A DNA stretch of 8,169 bases from Oscillospiraceae bacterium (GTDB lineage: Bacteria > Bacillota > Clostridia > Oscillospirales > Ruminococcaceae). This document shows positions 1-5,075 of the stretch, in pieces. Position numbers and translations under genes: made by a program. Each line of letters opens with the position of its first letter. Position 1 is the first letter of the stretch. Location of the stretch: positions 1-8,169 of the forward strand of contig JAFPXW010000089.1 of assembly GCA_017394565.1 (NCBI GenBank), given 5' to 3'. A model generated the notes under the pieces. That model was not told where the DNA came from, ran no database searches, and saw nothing but the letters and a program-made list of their open reading frames with translations.

Positions 1-2
1 AC

Positions 3-503
3 GTGGAATCCACCCTGATCGTGCCGAACCTCAACAGCATTCTGAAAAACACCATCGGCAAGTACAAGGCAGAGGAGCTGATCCAGAACCGTTCGATCGC
101 GCAGGAACTGGTCGAGGACGAACTCCGCGGCGCGCTCGATCCGTACGGCGTCACCATCACGGCCGTGAACCTCGCGGACATCGATTTCGAGGACAGCTTC
201 GAGCAGACCATCCGGGACAAGGTCGCGGCGGAACAGGAAGCCCTCCGCGTGCGCAACGAGACCGCGGCCAAGGAGGAAGAGGGCAAGCAGAAGGTCATCG
301 CCGCTCAGGCGGAAGCCGATTCGAAGAAGCTGCAGGCGGACGCCGACGCCTACGCCATCTCCGTCATTCAGGCGGAGCTCTCGAAATCCCCGGAATACAT
401 CGATCTGCAGAAGATCGAAAAATGGAACGGCGTGTTCCCGACGGTGATGGGGGAGAACATCAACCCCTTCATCGCGCTGAATCCCTCCGAAGGAGAAGAG
501 TGA
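3..503 (+). CDS. SPFH/prohibitin-family protein, 3' part only
   Basis: The reading frame is open at the left edge. The GTG at position 3 is probably an internal Val codon, not a start, so this is the C-terminal 166 residues of a longer protein. The visible part matches the prohibitin/HflC-like SPFH layout: the end of the SPFH domain (residues about 1-65, with an LVEDELRGALDPYGVTITAV-type segment), then a long Ala/Glu/Lys/Gln-rich coiled coil (about 65-120), then a short tail ending in EGEE. Family members oligomerise at membranes and scaffold proteases or membrane microdomains; the N-terminal membrane anchor would lie outside the window. By hand count, 69 of the first 80 codons end in G or C, against 54 of the first 80 in the GTPase gene further right, so its base use differs from its neighbours. 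No terminator is seen after the TGA. The family call is fairly secure; the exact role is unknown. Confidence 0.85.
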   Translation: MESTLIVPNLNSILKNTIGKYKAEELIQNRSIAQELVEDELRGALDPYGVTITAVNLADIDFEDSFEQTIRDKVAAEQEALRVRNETAAKEEEGKQKVIAAQAEADSKKLQADADAYAISVIQAELSKSPEYIDLQKIEKWNGVFPTVMGENINPFIALNPSEGEE

Positions 504-567
504 CGCGAAGAGGTTCCGGCCCTTCGGTCGCTGCGGGTTTACCGATATGAAAATCAGACTCGATCAT

Positions 568-852
568 CTAACTAAGCGGTTTCCGAACCTCAACCGAAAA
601 ATCAGGGAGGACGTGGTCGCCGTCGACGACTTCTACTGCTTCTACAGTTTCCGGCTGGGTTTCGGCCTGTGTTTCGGGTTCAGTTGTTTCCGGTTCGGTC
701 TCAGCTTCTGTCGTTGTTTCCGCCTCGGTTGTTTCGGGGGAAGTGGTTGCTGCGGCAGTGGTTTCCGCAGTGGAAGCCGTCTGTGCGCTACCGCAGCCTG
801 CAAAAGCCGTCAGACACATGAGCATGGCGCTCCAGAGTACTACACGTTTCAT
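568..852 (-). CDS. small Thr/Glu-rich lipoprotein, probably truncated
   Basis: This 94-residue protein starts with a clear lipoprotein signal peptide: basic MKR, a hydrophobic core, and lipobox FAGC with the lipidated Cys at residue 20. Residues about 22-74 are a low-complexity Thr/Glu/Ala/Pro linker like those that tether extracellular domains to the Gram-positive membrane. Only about 20 residues follow, ending VLPDFSVEVRKPLS. A phrase such as LPDFSVE resembles the entry into a redoxin/TlpA-like domain, but the frame stops there and no folded domain follows. I therefore suspect truncation by recombination or an assembly join near 570-590. The start is fixed by AAAGGAG, well spaced upstream of ATG at 852. 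It lies 77 bp downstream of cbiK on the same strand, but a terminator hairpin separates them. The signal peptide and linker are seen directly; the redoxin idea is weak. No function can be assigned. Confidence 0.6.
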   Translation of the reverse strand: MKRVVLWSAMLMCLTAFAGCGSAQTASTAETTAAATTSPETTEAETTTEAETEPETTEPETQAETQPETVEAVEVVDGDHVLPDFSVEVRKPLS

Positions 853-869
853 AGATCTTTTTCTCCTTT

Positions 870-903
870 AAAAACCGGCGGCAGACTCACGCCATGCCGC
901 CGG
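870..903 (-). terminator. intrinsic terminator after cbiK
   Basis: CCGGCGGCA (875-883) pairs perfectly with TGCCGCCGG (895-903), a 9-bp GC-rich stem. On the minus strand it is followed at once by TTTTT (874-870). It ends cbiK transcription. The T-run leads directly into the AAAGGAG of the downstream lipoprotein gene, so it may also act as an attenuator or a processing/stability hairpin for that gene. Confidence 0.85.
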
Positions 904-929
904 AAATAACTATATCATTATATCACGAA

Positions 930-2003
930 TTACTCAGCAGATTCAGTCGCCTTGTCGATGGCAGCCTGTGCGTGTTCAACGTAGAGCGCACGGATCTCCT
1001 CGTTCTCGCCAAGACCGCGCAGAACGCACTCGACCTCATAGCCAGCATTGGTAAAAGCGGTCTTCCAGCTGTCTTCCTCATCGCTTGCCATATCGTTGTT
1101 GGCATGATCGCCTGCGACGACCATCAGCGGCTCCAGGATCACGCGCTTGTACTCGCCTGCCTCAACAGCAGCCAGAACGTCATCGAGAGACGGCGTTGCT
1201 TCCACAGTACCGATGTAGTAATTCGCAAAGCCGTCAGCCGTCAGCAGATCCTGCATCTTCTGGTAAACGCCGTTAGACTCTGCCTCAGTGCCGTGGCCCA
1301 TGAAAACGATCGCAGTTTCGCCGTCATCGTAGTCCTTAGTCCAGTCGGTGATAGCGGTTTCTACGCGCTTGAAATCATCGTCAGAAGTCAGCAGCGGTTC
1401 GCCAAATGTCACAGACTCAAATGCATCTGCATAGCCTGCGACCTGATCCACAAGGTCATTGTACTCCAGGCCGTTCATCAGGTGTGTCGGCTGAACCACG
1501 AGGTTCTTGACGCCATTGTCAACAGCTCTCTGCAGGGCTGCGTCCACGTCGTCGATCAGAACGCCGTCGCGCTTCTGCACATGGTCGATGATGATATTCG
1601 CCGTGAAGCCGCGGCGAACAGAATAGTCCGGAAATGCTTCTTCCAGTGCATCCTCGATTGCGCCGATGGTCAGGCGGCGGCTGTCATTGAAGCTGGTACC
1701 AAAGCTGATGACCAGCAGCTCATTTTCACCGATCTCGTCCTGATTGCGGACATTGTCAAGGCTTGCGTCGCCGGTGTCATAGTTCTCCTCATCGTCCTCT
1801 GCTTCCGCCTCCGTTTCTGCTTCGGTGGTTTCGTCGGACTCGGTCGTTTCCTCTGTGGTTTCCTCGAGGGTGGTCTCCTCAGCAACTGTCGTTGCGGCTT
1901 CCGTTGTGTCTGCGGTGCTGTTGGCACCGGAATTGCTACCGCAGGCGGTCATCATGGCTGCGCAGACTGCAACTGCTGCCAGATATGCTGTGATTTTTCT
2001 CAT
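930..2003 (-). CDS. cbiK: exported lipoprotein CbiK-type sirohydrochlorin cobaltochelatase
   Basis: The 357-residue product is a class II chelatase of the anaerobic CbiK family, which inserts Co2+ into sirohydrochlorin early in B12 synthesis. Residues 1-21 form a lipoprotein signal (lipobox-like MTAC, Cys21). Residues about 25-75 are a Thr/Glu-rich linker, and the chelatase domain runs from about 93 to 350. Visible motifs are VISFGTSF (98-105), PTHLMNGLE with Glu180, MGHGTE with His237, and VVAGDHANND with His300. The spacing Glu180-His237-His300 matches the metal-binding Glu89-His145-His207 of Salmonella CbiK. Start at 2003 is preferred because it gives the signal peptide and sits behind AAAGGATG; the ATG at 2063 lies upstream of this site inside the riboswitch terminator. 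An upstream cobalamin riboswitch indicates B12 repression. The lipid anchor places the enzyme outside the membrane, so its substrate there is uncertain: it may chelate or shuttle cobalt or a tetrapyrrole. The family call is firm; the physiological role is inferred. Confidence 0.93.
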   Translation of the reverse strand: MRKITAYLAAVAVCAAMMTACGSNSGANSTADTTEAATTVAEETTLEETTEETTESDETTEAETEAEAEDDEENYDTGDASLDNVRNQDEIGENELLVISFGTSFNDSRRLTIGAIEDALEEAFPDYSVRRGFTANIIIDHVQKRDGVLIDDVDAALQRAVDNGVKNLVVQPTHLMNGLEYNDLVDQVAGYADAFESVTFGEPLLTSDDDFKRVETAITDWTKDYDDGETAIVFMGHGTEAESNGVYQKMQDLLTADGFANYYIGTVEATPSLDDVLAAVEAGEYKRVILEPLMVVAGDHANNDMASDEEDSWKTAFTNAGYEVECVLRGLGENEEIRALYVEHAQAAIDKATESAE

Positions 2004-2045
2004 AATTCTTACATCCTTTCGTCTTTTCAGGAAAGGCATGAACGC

Positions 2046-2076
2046 AAAAATGCTTTCCGCCACTTGGCAGAAAGCA
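2046..2076 (-). terminator. riboswitch expression-platform terminator
   Basis: TGCTTTC-C-GCC (2051-2061) pairs with GGC-A-GAAAGCA (2066-2076) around a 4-nt loop, with one C/A mismatch. On the minus strand the hairpin is followed by TTTTT (2050-2046). It lies between the cobalamin aptamer and the cbiK start codon, as expected for an off-switch acting by premature termination. A second, weaker hairpin with AGCCCT/AGGGCT arms (2086-2091/2104-2109) and the dyad GAAGCTTCAAGCTTC (2141-2155) lie between aptamer and terminator and may take part in the switch. Confidence 0.85.
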
Positions 2077-2162
2077 CTGCAAAGAAGCCCTGTTCCGCAA
2101 GAAAGGGCTGGGATACAGTACGATCAATACCTCGTGATCTGAAGCTTCAAGCTTCTGTACCA

Positions 2163-2334
2163 GCGAACCGGCAGGTTTCCTGACTTCGGAATCGTCACAT
2201 TTCTGCGCCTTCCCGACGTTGACCGTCAGTGGCATCATGCAGAAACGCTCCCCCTTCACAGTGACGAGATCGTACAGTAGTTGCAACTGTTTCCCTTTTA
2301 CCCCTGCTGTCCTCAGACGCAGGGCACCGGACGC
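2163..2334 (-). promoter_or_regulatory. cobalamin riboswitch aptamer
   Basis: Read on the minus strand, the leader shows the ordered conserved blocks of a B12 riboswitch. A P1 helix can form between GCG-CCGG (2334-2327) and CCGG-CGC (2171-2163). A P2-like stem-loop (CCCTGC...GCAGGG) leads into GGTAAAAGGGAA. The CACTGTGAAGGGGGAG block follows, then GATGCCACTGACGG (the GCCACTG core is at 2233-2227), then GTCGGGAAGGC. Finally comes the B12 box, GTCAGGAAACCTGCCGG (CAGGAAACCTGCC at 2182-2170). Adenosylcobalamin or a related cobamide is the expected ligand. The downstream terminator makes this a transcriptional off-switch for cbiK. Confidence 0.93.
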
Positions 2335-2354
2335 TTTTGTGATTCAATTTTAGC

Positions 2355-2368
2355 TGTAATGCATTACA
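2355..2368. promoter_or_regulatory. 14-bp perfect palindrome at the cbiK transcription start
   Basis: TGTAATGCATTACA is a perfect dyad located 6-19 bp downstream of the -10 box, so it covers the expected +1 site. Its position fits a repressor operator, giving a possible second layer of control besides the riboswitch. I do not recognise the cognate regulator. Confidence 0.45.
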
Positions 2369-2373
2369 ATGAC

Positions 2374-2402
2374 ATTATAGCATACAAAATGTGAAATTGC
2401 AA
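2374..2402 (-). promoter_or_regulatory. sigma-A promoter for the riboswitch-cbiK transcript
   Basis: On the minus strand, TTGCAA (-35, 2402-2397) is followed by a 17-bp spacer and TATAAT (-10, 2379-2374), with an extended TGC just before the -10. Predicted start is near 2367, about 33 nt before the riboswitch P1. Confidence 0.85.
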
Positions 2403-2421
2403 GCATTTTCTACATTTTGTA
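2383..2421. repeat. 10-bp inverted repeat spanning the cbiK -35 region
   Basis: TACAAAATGT (2383-2392) and ACATTTTGTA (2412-2421) are perfect inverted copies 19 bp apart. Their centres are 29 bp apart, close to three helical turns, and they flank the -35 hexamer. The arrangement fits paired half-sites for a DNA-binding protein, though AT-rich promoter DNA can yield such repeats by chance. Confidence 0.5.
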
Positions 2422-2637
2422 CGAAGATGCCAGATTTCTGCACCATTTGCAGCACTTTTTGCACATCAAAAAACTGTTTCCGTGGCACCCTGCTGTGAGC
2501 CGCCCAGCCCCTCACCGTTCCGGAGGGGCTGCTTTTTAGGGGGGCACACGCTTGCTTCCTGAAGCTGTCAGCATTGCCCCACTCCCCTGGTGCGCCGTCA
2601 CCAGAAAATCTCTCCCTTCATGGGAAACAATGAGGAT
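2422..2637. other. non-coding spacer between cbiK control region and hydrolase gene end
   Basis: No convincing gene is seen here. The stretch holds a plus-strand terminator (2505-2537). It also holds nested inverted repeats: GGGGCA (2541-2546) with TGCCCC (2575-2580) enclosing GCTTC/GAAGC (2554-2558/2561-2565), and CTGGTG/CACCAG near 2588-2605. No strong minus-strand terminator for the DUF2974 gene is visible; TCCC/GGGA followed by a short T-run just after its stop codon is only a weak candidate. Confidence 0.5.
2505..2537 (+). terminator. orphan plus-strand intrinsic terminator
   Basis: CAGCCCCTC (2505-2513) pairs perfectly with GAGGGGCTG (2523-2531) across a 9-nt loop, followed by CTTTTT. 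It points rightward, but no plus-strand gene precedes it in the first 2.5 kb except the SPFH gene that ends at 503. It may end a small RNA that starts divergently from the cbiK promoter region, or be a relic. Confidence 0.7.
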
Positions 2638-3786
2638 TTATGATTGCGCCGCAGTCTCGGTCAGATCCGGCGGACGGTCGTAGGTCTTGAGGTCGGTATT
2701 CTCGGACAGAACGGCATCCTTGCTGCTGCGTGCGATGCTGAACAGCGACTTTTTGAACAGCTTCTGCTGCTCCGGTGTCAGATTGCGGATGGCGCGCAGC
2801 ATCGCCGGATAGGAAGTACGCTTGCTCTGGTTGATCTCGCGGAAGGTGTCGGCTTCCGACGCCTCCAGCACGCCGAAAAACGACTCGATGAGCTGCTGCC
2901 GTTCCTGATCGTCGAGCTGTGATATAAAGCCGGAAAGTGCCTTGTTCAGGAGGCTGCCGCTTTTGGAAAGGCCGTCCGCCTCCACAAAATGGCGCCCCAG
3001 CACCTCCCAGTTGTACGCCAGATGCTGCATGATGCCGGAGGCTGAGGACTTCACAATGGTATGCTCCGCCAGCTGGTTCAGCAGCATCCCGACCACGGAG
3101 GATTCCGGGATATAGGAGCAGACTTTATACAGAACTGCGCGATATTCCGGTGATTCGACGATCTCCTCACGGAATCCCGGACCGTCATAGGACTGCACCA
3201 TCGTGATGCGGCTGCGCACGTCTGCTTCGCAGAAAGCCGCCGCATACACCGCAAGATTCCCGCCCTTGGAGTGACCGCCGACACGGATCGGACGCGGATG
3301 CTGCCGGAAATGGTCGTTCAGATAGGCACGCGCATCGGACTGACTTCCGGTCTCCTGCATATAGCTGAGGTTCATGTCCTCCTTCCAGCCGACGATGGTG
3401 CCGTCCGTCCCCCGGAAGCTGACATAGGTCGTTCCATCCTCCAGCAGGCAGGTCAGCGCCGAAAACTGCGTCTGCGATTCCGTATCGATGCGTGTCACAT
3501 AGCCGGTGAGCTGTGTCCTGGAAAACCTCCTGGATCCAGCCATTTTCCGGAACAGCTCGCAGTCCTGCTCAAAGCTCATGATGCGCATTTTGTCCGCCAC
3601 GCTGTCACATTCAAAACGTTCCCACGCGCCGTGCAGATCCTGCCGGATGGTAAAATCACGGGGAACAATGCCTTCCAGCGGCATATAGCCAAATTCCGCA
3701 AGGATCAGTCCGTCGATCTCGTTGAACGGATCGACCGAAAACGGGATATCTCCGCGCCAGTCCAGATAATCCAGAATGTTCGCCAT
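2638..3786 (-). CDS. DUF2974 (Mbeg1-like) alpha/beta-hydrolase-fold protein
   Basis: This 382-residue protein has the DUF2974/lipase-3-like layout common in Clostridia. N-terminal MANILDYLDWRGDIPF and FNEIDGLILAEFGY are typical family openings. The segment DGTTYVSFRGTDGTIVGWKEDMNL (about 117-140) matches the oxyanion strand and loop of lipase-like folds. GGHSKGGNLAVYAA carries the nucleophile elbow GHSKG with Ser173. SYDGPGF (199-205) follows the next strand. A catalytic His is expected in the C-terminal half, with candidates in AEHTIV and MQHLAYNWEV. There is no signal peptide or membrane segment, so it is probably cytosolic. Substrate is unknown; members are often annotated only as DUF2974. 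Start at 3786 is supported by GGGAGG (3799-3794) upstream. It is preceded by an extraordinary hairpin-rich leader of about 205 nt from its own promoter, and is divergent from the methyltransferase gene. Family confidence is high; enzymatic activity is inferred from the serine motif. Confidence 0.88.
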   Translation of the reverse strand: MANILDYLDWRGDIPFSVDPFNEIDGLILAEFGYMPLEGIVPRDFTIRQDLHGAWERFECDSVADKMRIMSFEQDCELFRKMAGSRRFSRTQLTGYVTRIDTESQTQFSALTCLLEDGTTYVSFRGTDGTIVGWKEDMNLSYMQETGSQSDARAYLNDHFRQHPRPIRVGGHSKGGNLAVYAAAFCEADVRSRITMVQSYDGPGFREEIVESPEYRAVLYKVCSYIPESSVVGMLLNQLAEHTIVKSSASGIMQHLAYNWEVLGRHFVEADGLSKSGSLLNKALSGFISQLDDQERQQLIESFFGVLEASEADTFREINQSKRTSYPAMLRAIRNLTPEQQKLFKKSLFSIARSSKDAVLSENTDLKTYDRPPDLTETAAQS

Positions 3787-3808
3787 AAAAATGCCTCCCT
3801 CTCCATGA

Positions 3809-3904
3809 TATACTGCCCTCTATTGCAAAGCACAACATAGTTGTGCTTTGCAGGCTGCGCAGCAGCCGCCAAAGCCACTATGTGGCTTTGGCAGAGGGCG
3901 TATA
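3809..3904. other. cloverleaf-like hairpin module 1 in the hydrolase leader
   Basis: Three perfect hairpins stand end to end with no unpaired base between them. The first is TGCAAAGCACAAC/GTTGTGCTTTGCA, 13 bp with loop ATA (3824-3852). The second is GGCTGC/GCAGCC, 6 bp with loop GCA (3853-3867). The third is GCCAAAGCCAC/GTGGCTTTGGC, 11 bp with loop TAT (3868-3892). An outer stem of 12 bp with one bulged T joins 3809-3821 (TATACTGCCCTCT) to 3893-3904 (AGAGGGCGTATA). The module begins only a few bases upstream of the Shine-Dalgarno sequence of the DUF2974 gene. Both strands can fold; as the minus-strand mRNA leader it would be RNA. Not tRNA-like in sequence. Confidence 0.8.
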
Positions 3905-3993
3905 ACGGAGCGCTTAGCGGCGCTGTGCGCCGCCCGCCGTCAAAGACGGCGGATTGCAAATCGTTATTACGATTTGCATTAGCGCGTAGTATA
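3901..3993. other. cloverleaf-like hairpin module 2 in the hydrolase leader
   Basis: Three more perfect hairpins follow module 1. GCGGCGC/GCGCCGC is 7 bp with loop TGT (3917-3933). CCGCCGTC/GACGGCGG is 8 bp with loop AAA (3934-3952). TGCAAATCGT/ACGATTTGCA is 10 bp with loop TATT (3955-3978). An outer stem GCGCT/AGCGC (3910-3914 with 3981-3985) can be prolonged by imperfect TATA..C/G..TATA pairing (3901-3906 with 3989-3993). The TATA at 3901-3904 is also used by the outer stem of module 1, so the two closing helices compete at their tips. The predicted minus-strand transcription start (about 3992) falls at the first base of this module. Confidence 0.75.
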
Positions 3994-3998
3994 GAATC

Positions 3999-4027
3999 AG
4001 TATACCACATTCTCCTGTAAAATGCAA
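3999..4027 (-). promoter_or_regulatory. sigma-A promoter for the DUF2974 gene
   Basis: On the minus strand, TTGCAT (4027-4022) is followed by a 17-bp spacer and TATACT (4004-3999). Predicted start is near A3992, giving a leader of about 205 nt that is almost wholly hairpins. Confidence 0.8.
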
Positions 4028-4041
4028 GCGAATTTTGAAAC

Positions 4042-4070
4042 TTGAAAAATCTGAAAAGATATGTTATAAT
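4042..4070 (+). promoter_or_regulatory. sigma-A promoter for the methyltransferase gene
   Basis: TTGAAA (4042-4047), 17-bp spacer, TATAAT (4065-4070), with extended TG at 4062-4063. Predicted start is near 4077, leaving a 30-nt leader with AAAGGAAG. The -35 boxes of this promoter and of the divergent minus-strand promoter are only 14 bp apart, so the two may interfere or be co-regulated. Confidence 0.88.
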
Positions 4071-4106
4071 AAAGCCGTATCCAATGCCCACGAAAGGAAG
4101 TTGCAT

Positions 4107-4715
4107 ATGAAAGGGAATGTCTGGGATTTCTACGCCCCTGCCTACAATGTATTCATGTCCGGCAGCAAGCGTGCCTACCAGGAAATGAACGAACGCATCC
4201 GCACCGTCATTAAGAACAAGCGCGTGCTGGAGCTTGCCTGCGGAACGGGACTGATCTCGAAGGCCGTTGCCGATGCGAGCCGAAGCTACATCGCGACTGA
4301 TTTTTCGGAACAGATGCTGGCACAGGCACAGCGCGGCAAACGGCCGGAGCAGCTTATGTTCAGCAAAGCGGATGCCGCTGATCTCCCGTTCAAGGACAAT
4401 AGCTTTGACGTTGTCATCATCAGCAATGCACTGCATATCGTACCGGATCCGGAGCGTGTGCTGTCAGAATGCAAGCGCGTCCTCGCACGGGGCGGTGTCT
4501 TGATCGCACCGAATTTCATCCATCAGGAAGCCAGCCACTGGCAGCAGATCTGGACGCAGGCGCTGATCCGCGCAGGCATCGCCTTCGAGTCGTCGTGGGA
4601 TGAGGAGAGCTATGCGAAATTCCTCACAAGCCACGGCTGGAAAGTCCGCCGGAAACAGGTCCTCAAAGCGACACTCCCGATGATGTACGCGGAGTGCATC
4701 CGGAGAAACCGGTGA
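4107..4715 (+). CDS. class I SAM-dependent methyltransferase (UbiE/Methyltransf_11 type)
   Basis: The 202-residue protein has a standard Rossmann-like methyltransferase core. It opens with WDFYAPAYNVFMSG (6-19), typical of UbiE-like enzymes. Motif I is VLELACGTG (40-48). The acidic residue after strand 2 is Asp65 in IATDFSEQML. ADAADLPFKDNSFDVVIISNALHIV carries motifs II/III, and a post-motif ECKRVLARGGVLIAPNF follows. It would transfer a methyl group from S-adenosylmethionine to an unknown small molecule or lipid; the family is too broad for a substrate call. No signal peptide or membrane segment is present. Start at 4107 is chosen because of AAAGGAAG at 4093-4100 and because the ATG at 4035 lies upstream of the promoter -10 box. 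It has its own promoter and is divergent from the DUF2974 gene. No clear terminator follows, so some read-through into the next operon is possible. Confidence 0.9.
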   Translation: MKGNVWDFYAPAYNVFMSGSKRAYQEMNERIRTVIKNKRVLELACGTGLISKAVADASRSYIATDFSEQMLAQAQRGKRPEQLMFSKADAADLPFKDNSFDVVIISNALHIVPDPERVLSECKRVLARGGVLIAPNFIHQEASHWQQIWTQALIRAGIAFESSWDEESYAKFLTSHGWKVRRKQVLKATLPMMYAECIRRNR

Positions 4716-4756
4716 TTCCCTGGATTTACAAATTAGTCACAATCCGGTAAAGCCTA

Positions 4757-4785
4757 TTGACAATCGGTATTTTTTCTCGTATAAT
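4757..4785 (+). promoter_or_regulatory. perfect-consensus sigma-A promoter
   Basis: TTGACA (4757-4762), exactly 17 bp, then TATAAT (4780-4785). Both hexamers match consensus completely, which predicts strong unregulated transcription of the small membrane protein and GTPase genes. Confidence 0.93.
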
Positions 4786-4821
4786 AGGATTACATTAGCA
4801 AGCATCCCACAGGAGGTCATC

Positions 4822-5046
4822 ATGGGTAAAAAGCATCAGATCTCGCCCGTCAGCGTTCTTGCCGGCGGCGCAGCACTGACAGCCATCGGCGTCGTTCTGG
4901 CACCGGTCATGCTGAAGACCGGTCTCAGGACCATCCGCAAATACGCCTCGCAGTTTGTATTTGATCCGGAAACCGGACAGATCCGGCGTAAGGATGAGAA
5001 TGTCGTAGTGTTGAATGAGGAAGACTACACCATCGAAAAGCAATGA
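4822..5046 (+). CDS. small single-pass membrane protein of unknown function
   Basis: I do not recognise this 74-residue protein. A short basic start (MGKKH) precedes one hydrophobic, Gly/Ala/Val-rich segment (about 9-31), followed by a basic stretch (K32, R36, R39, K40) and a polar, acidic tail ending EEDYTIEKQ. Lys/Arg on both sides leaves topology unclear; the stronger C-terminal basic cluster hints at a cytoplasmic tail. It is well expressed by appearance: a perfect promoter about 37 bp upstream and AGGAGG five bases before the ATG. The GTPase start codon lies 29 bp beyond its stop, so the two are very probably co-transcribed. Since that GTPase also carries a hydrophobic domain, this may be its membrane partner or anchor. 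That is an inference from position only. Coding reality is supported by promoter, ribosome site and operon spacing. Confidence 0.8.
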   Translation: MGKKHQISPVSVLAGGAALTAIGVVLAPVMLKTGLRTIRKYASQFVFDPETGQIRRKDENVVVLNEEDYTIEKQ

Positions 5047-5075
5047 ATCTGACACCGCAGAAGGGAGGCGGCAAT

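Noticed and set aside
547..909. Plus-strand 120-codon frame rich in Gly, Cys, Phe and Ser
   Set aside because: It is the complement of the Thr/Glu linker of the small lipoprotein, with no ribosome binding site.
2003..2063. Longer cbiK start at 2063
   Set aside because: It would begin inside the riboswitch terminator and bury the lipoprotein signal peptide; the start at 2003 has the ribosome binding site.
894..2183. Plus-strand open frame of 429 codons
   Set aside because: It is antisense to cbiK and its riboswitch; the composition is Cys/Val/Ile-rich without domains and mirrors the Glu/Thr-rich linker.
3809..3904. tRNA or tRNA-like gene, because of the cloverleaf shape
   Set aside because: There is no anticodon loop of 7 nt, no T-loop GTTCRA, no D-loop and no CCA; the arms have 3-nt loops and stems up to 13 bp.
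3809..3993. CRISPR array or integron attC site
   Set aside because: The hairpins are not identical direct repeats with spacers, and no R/L core sites, cas or integrase genes are present.
3705..4436. Minus-strand open frame of 243 codons across the hairpin block
   Set aside because: It overlaps both the DUF2974 and methyltransferase genes, lacks a ribosome binding site, and its middle is translated palindrome; it is an artefact of low stop frequency.
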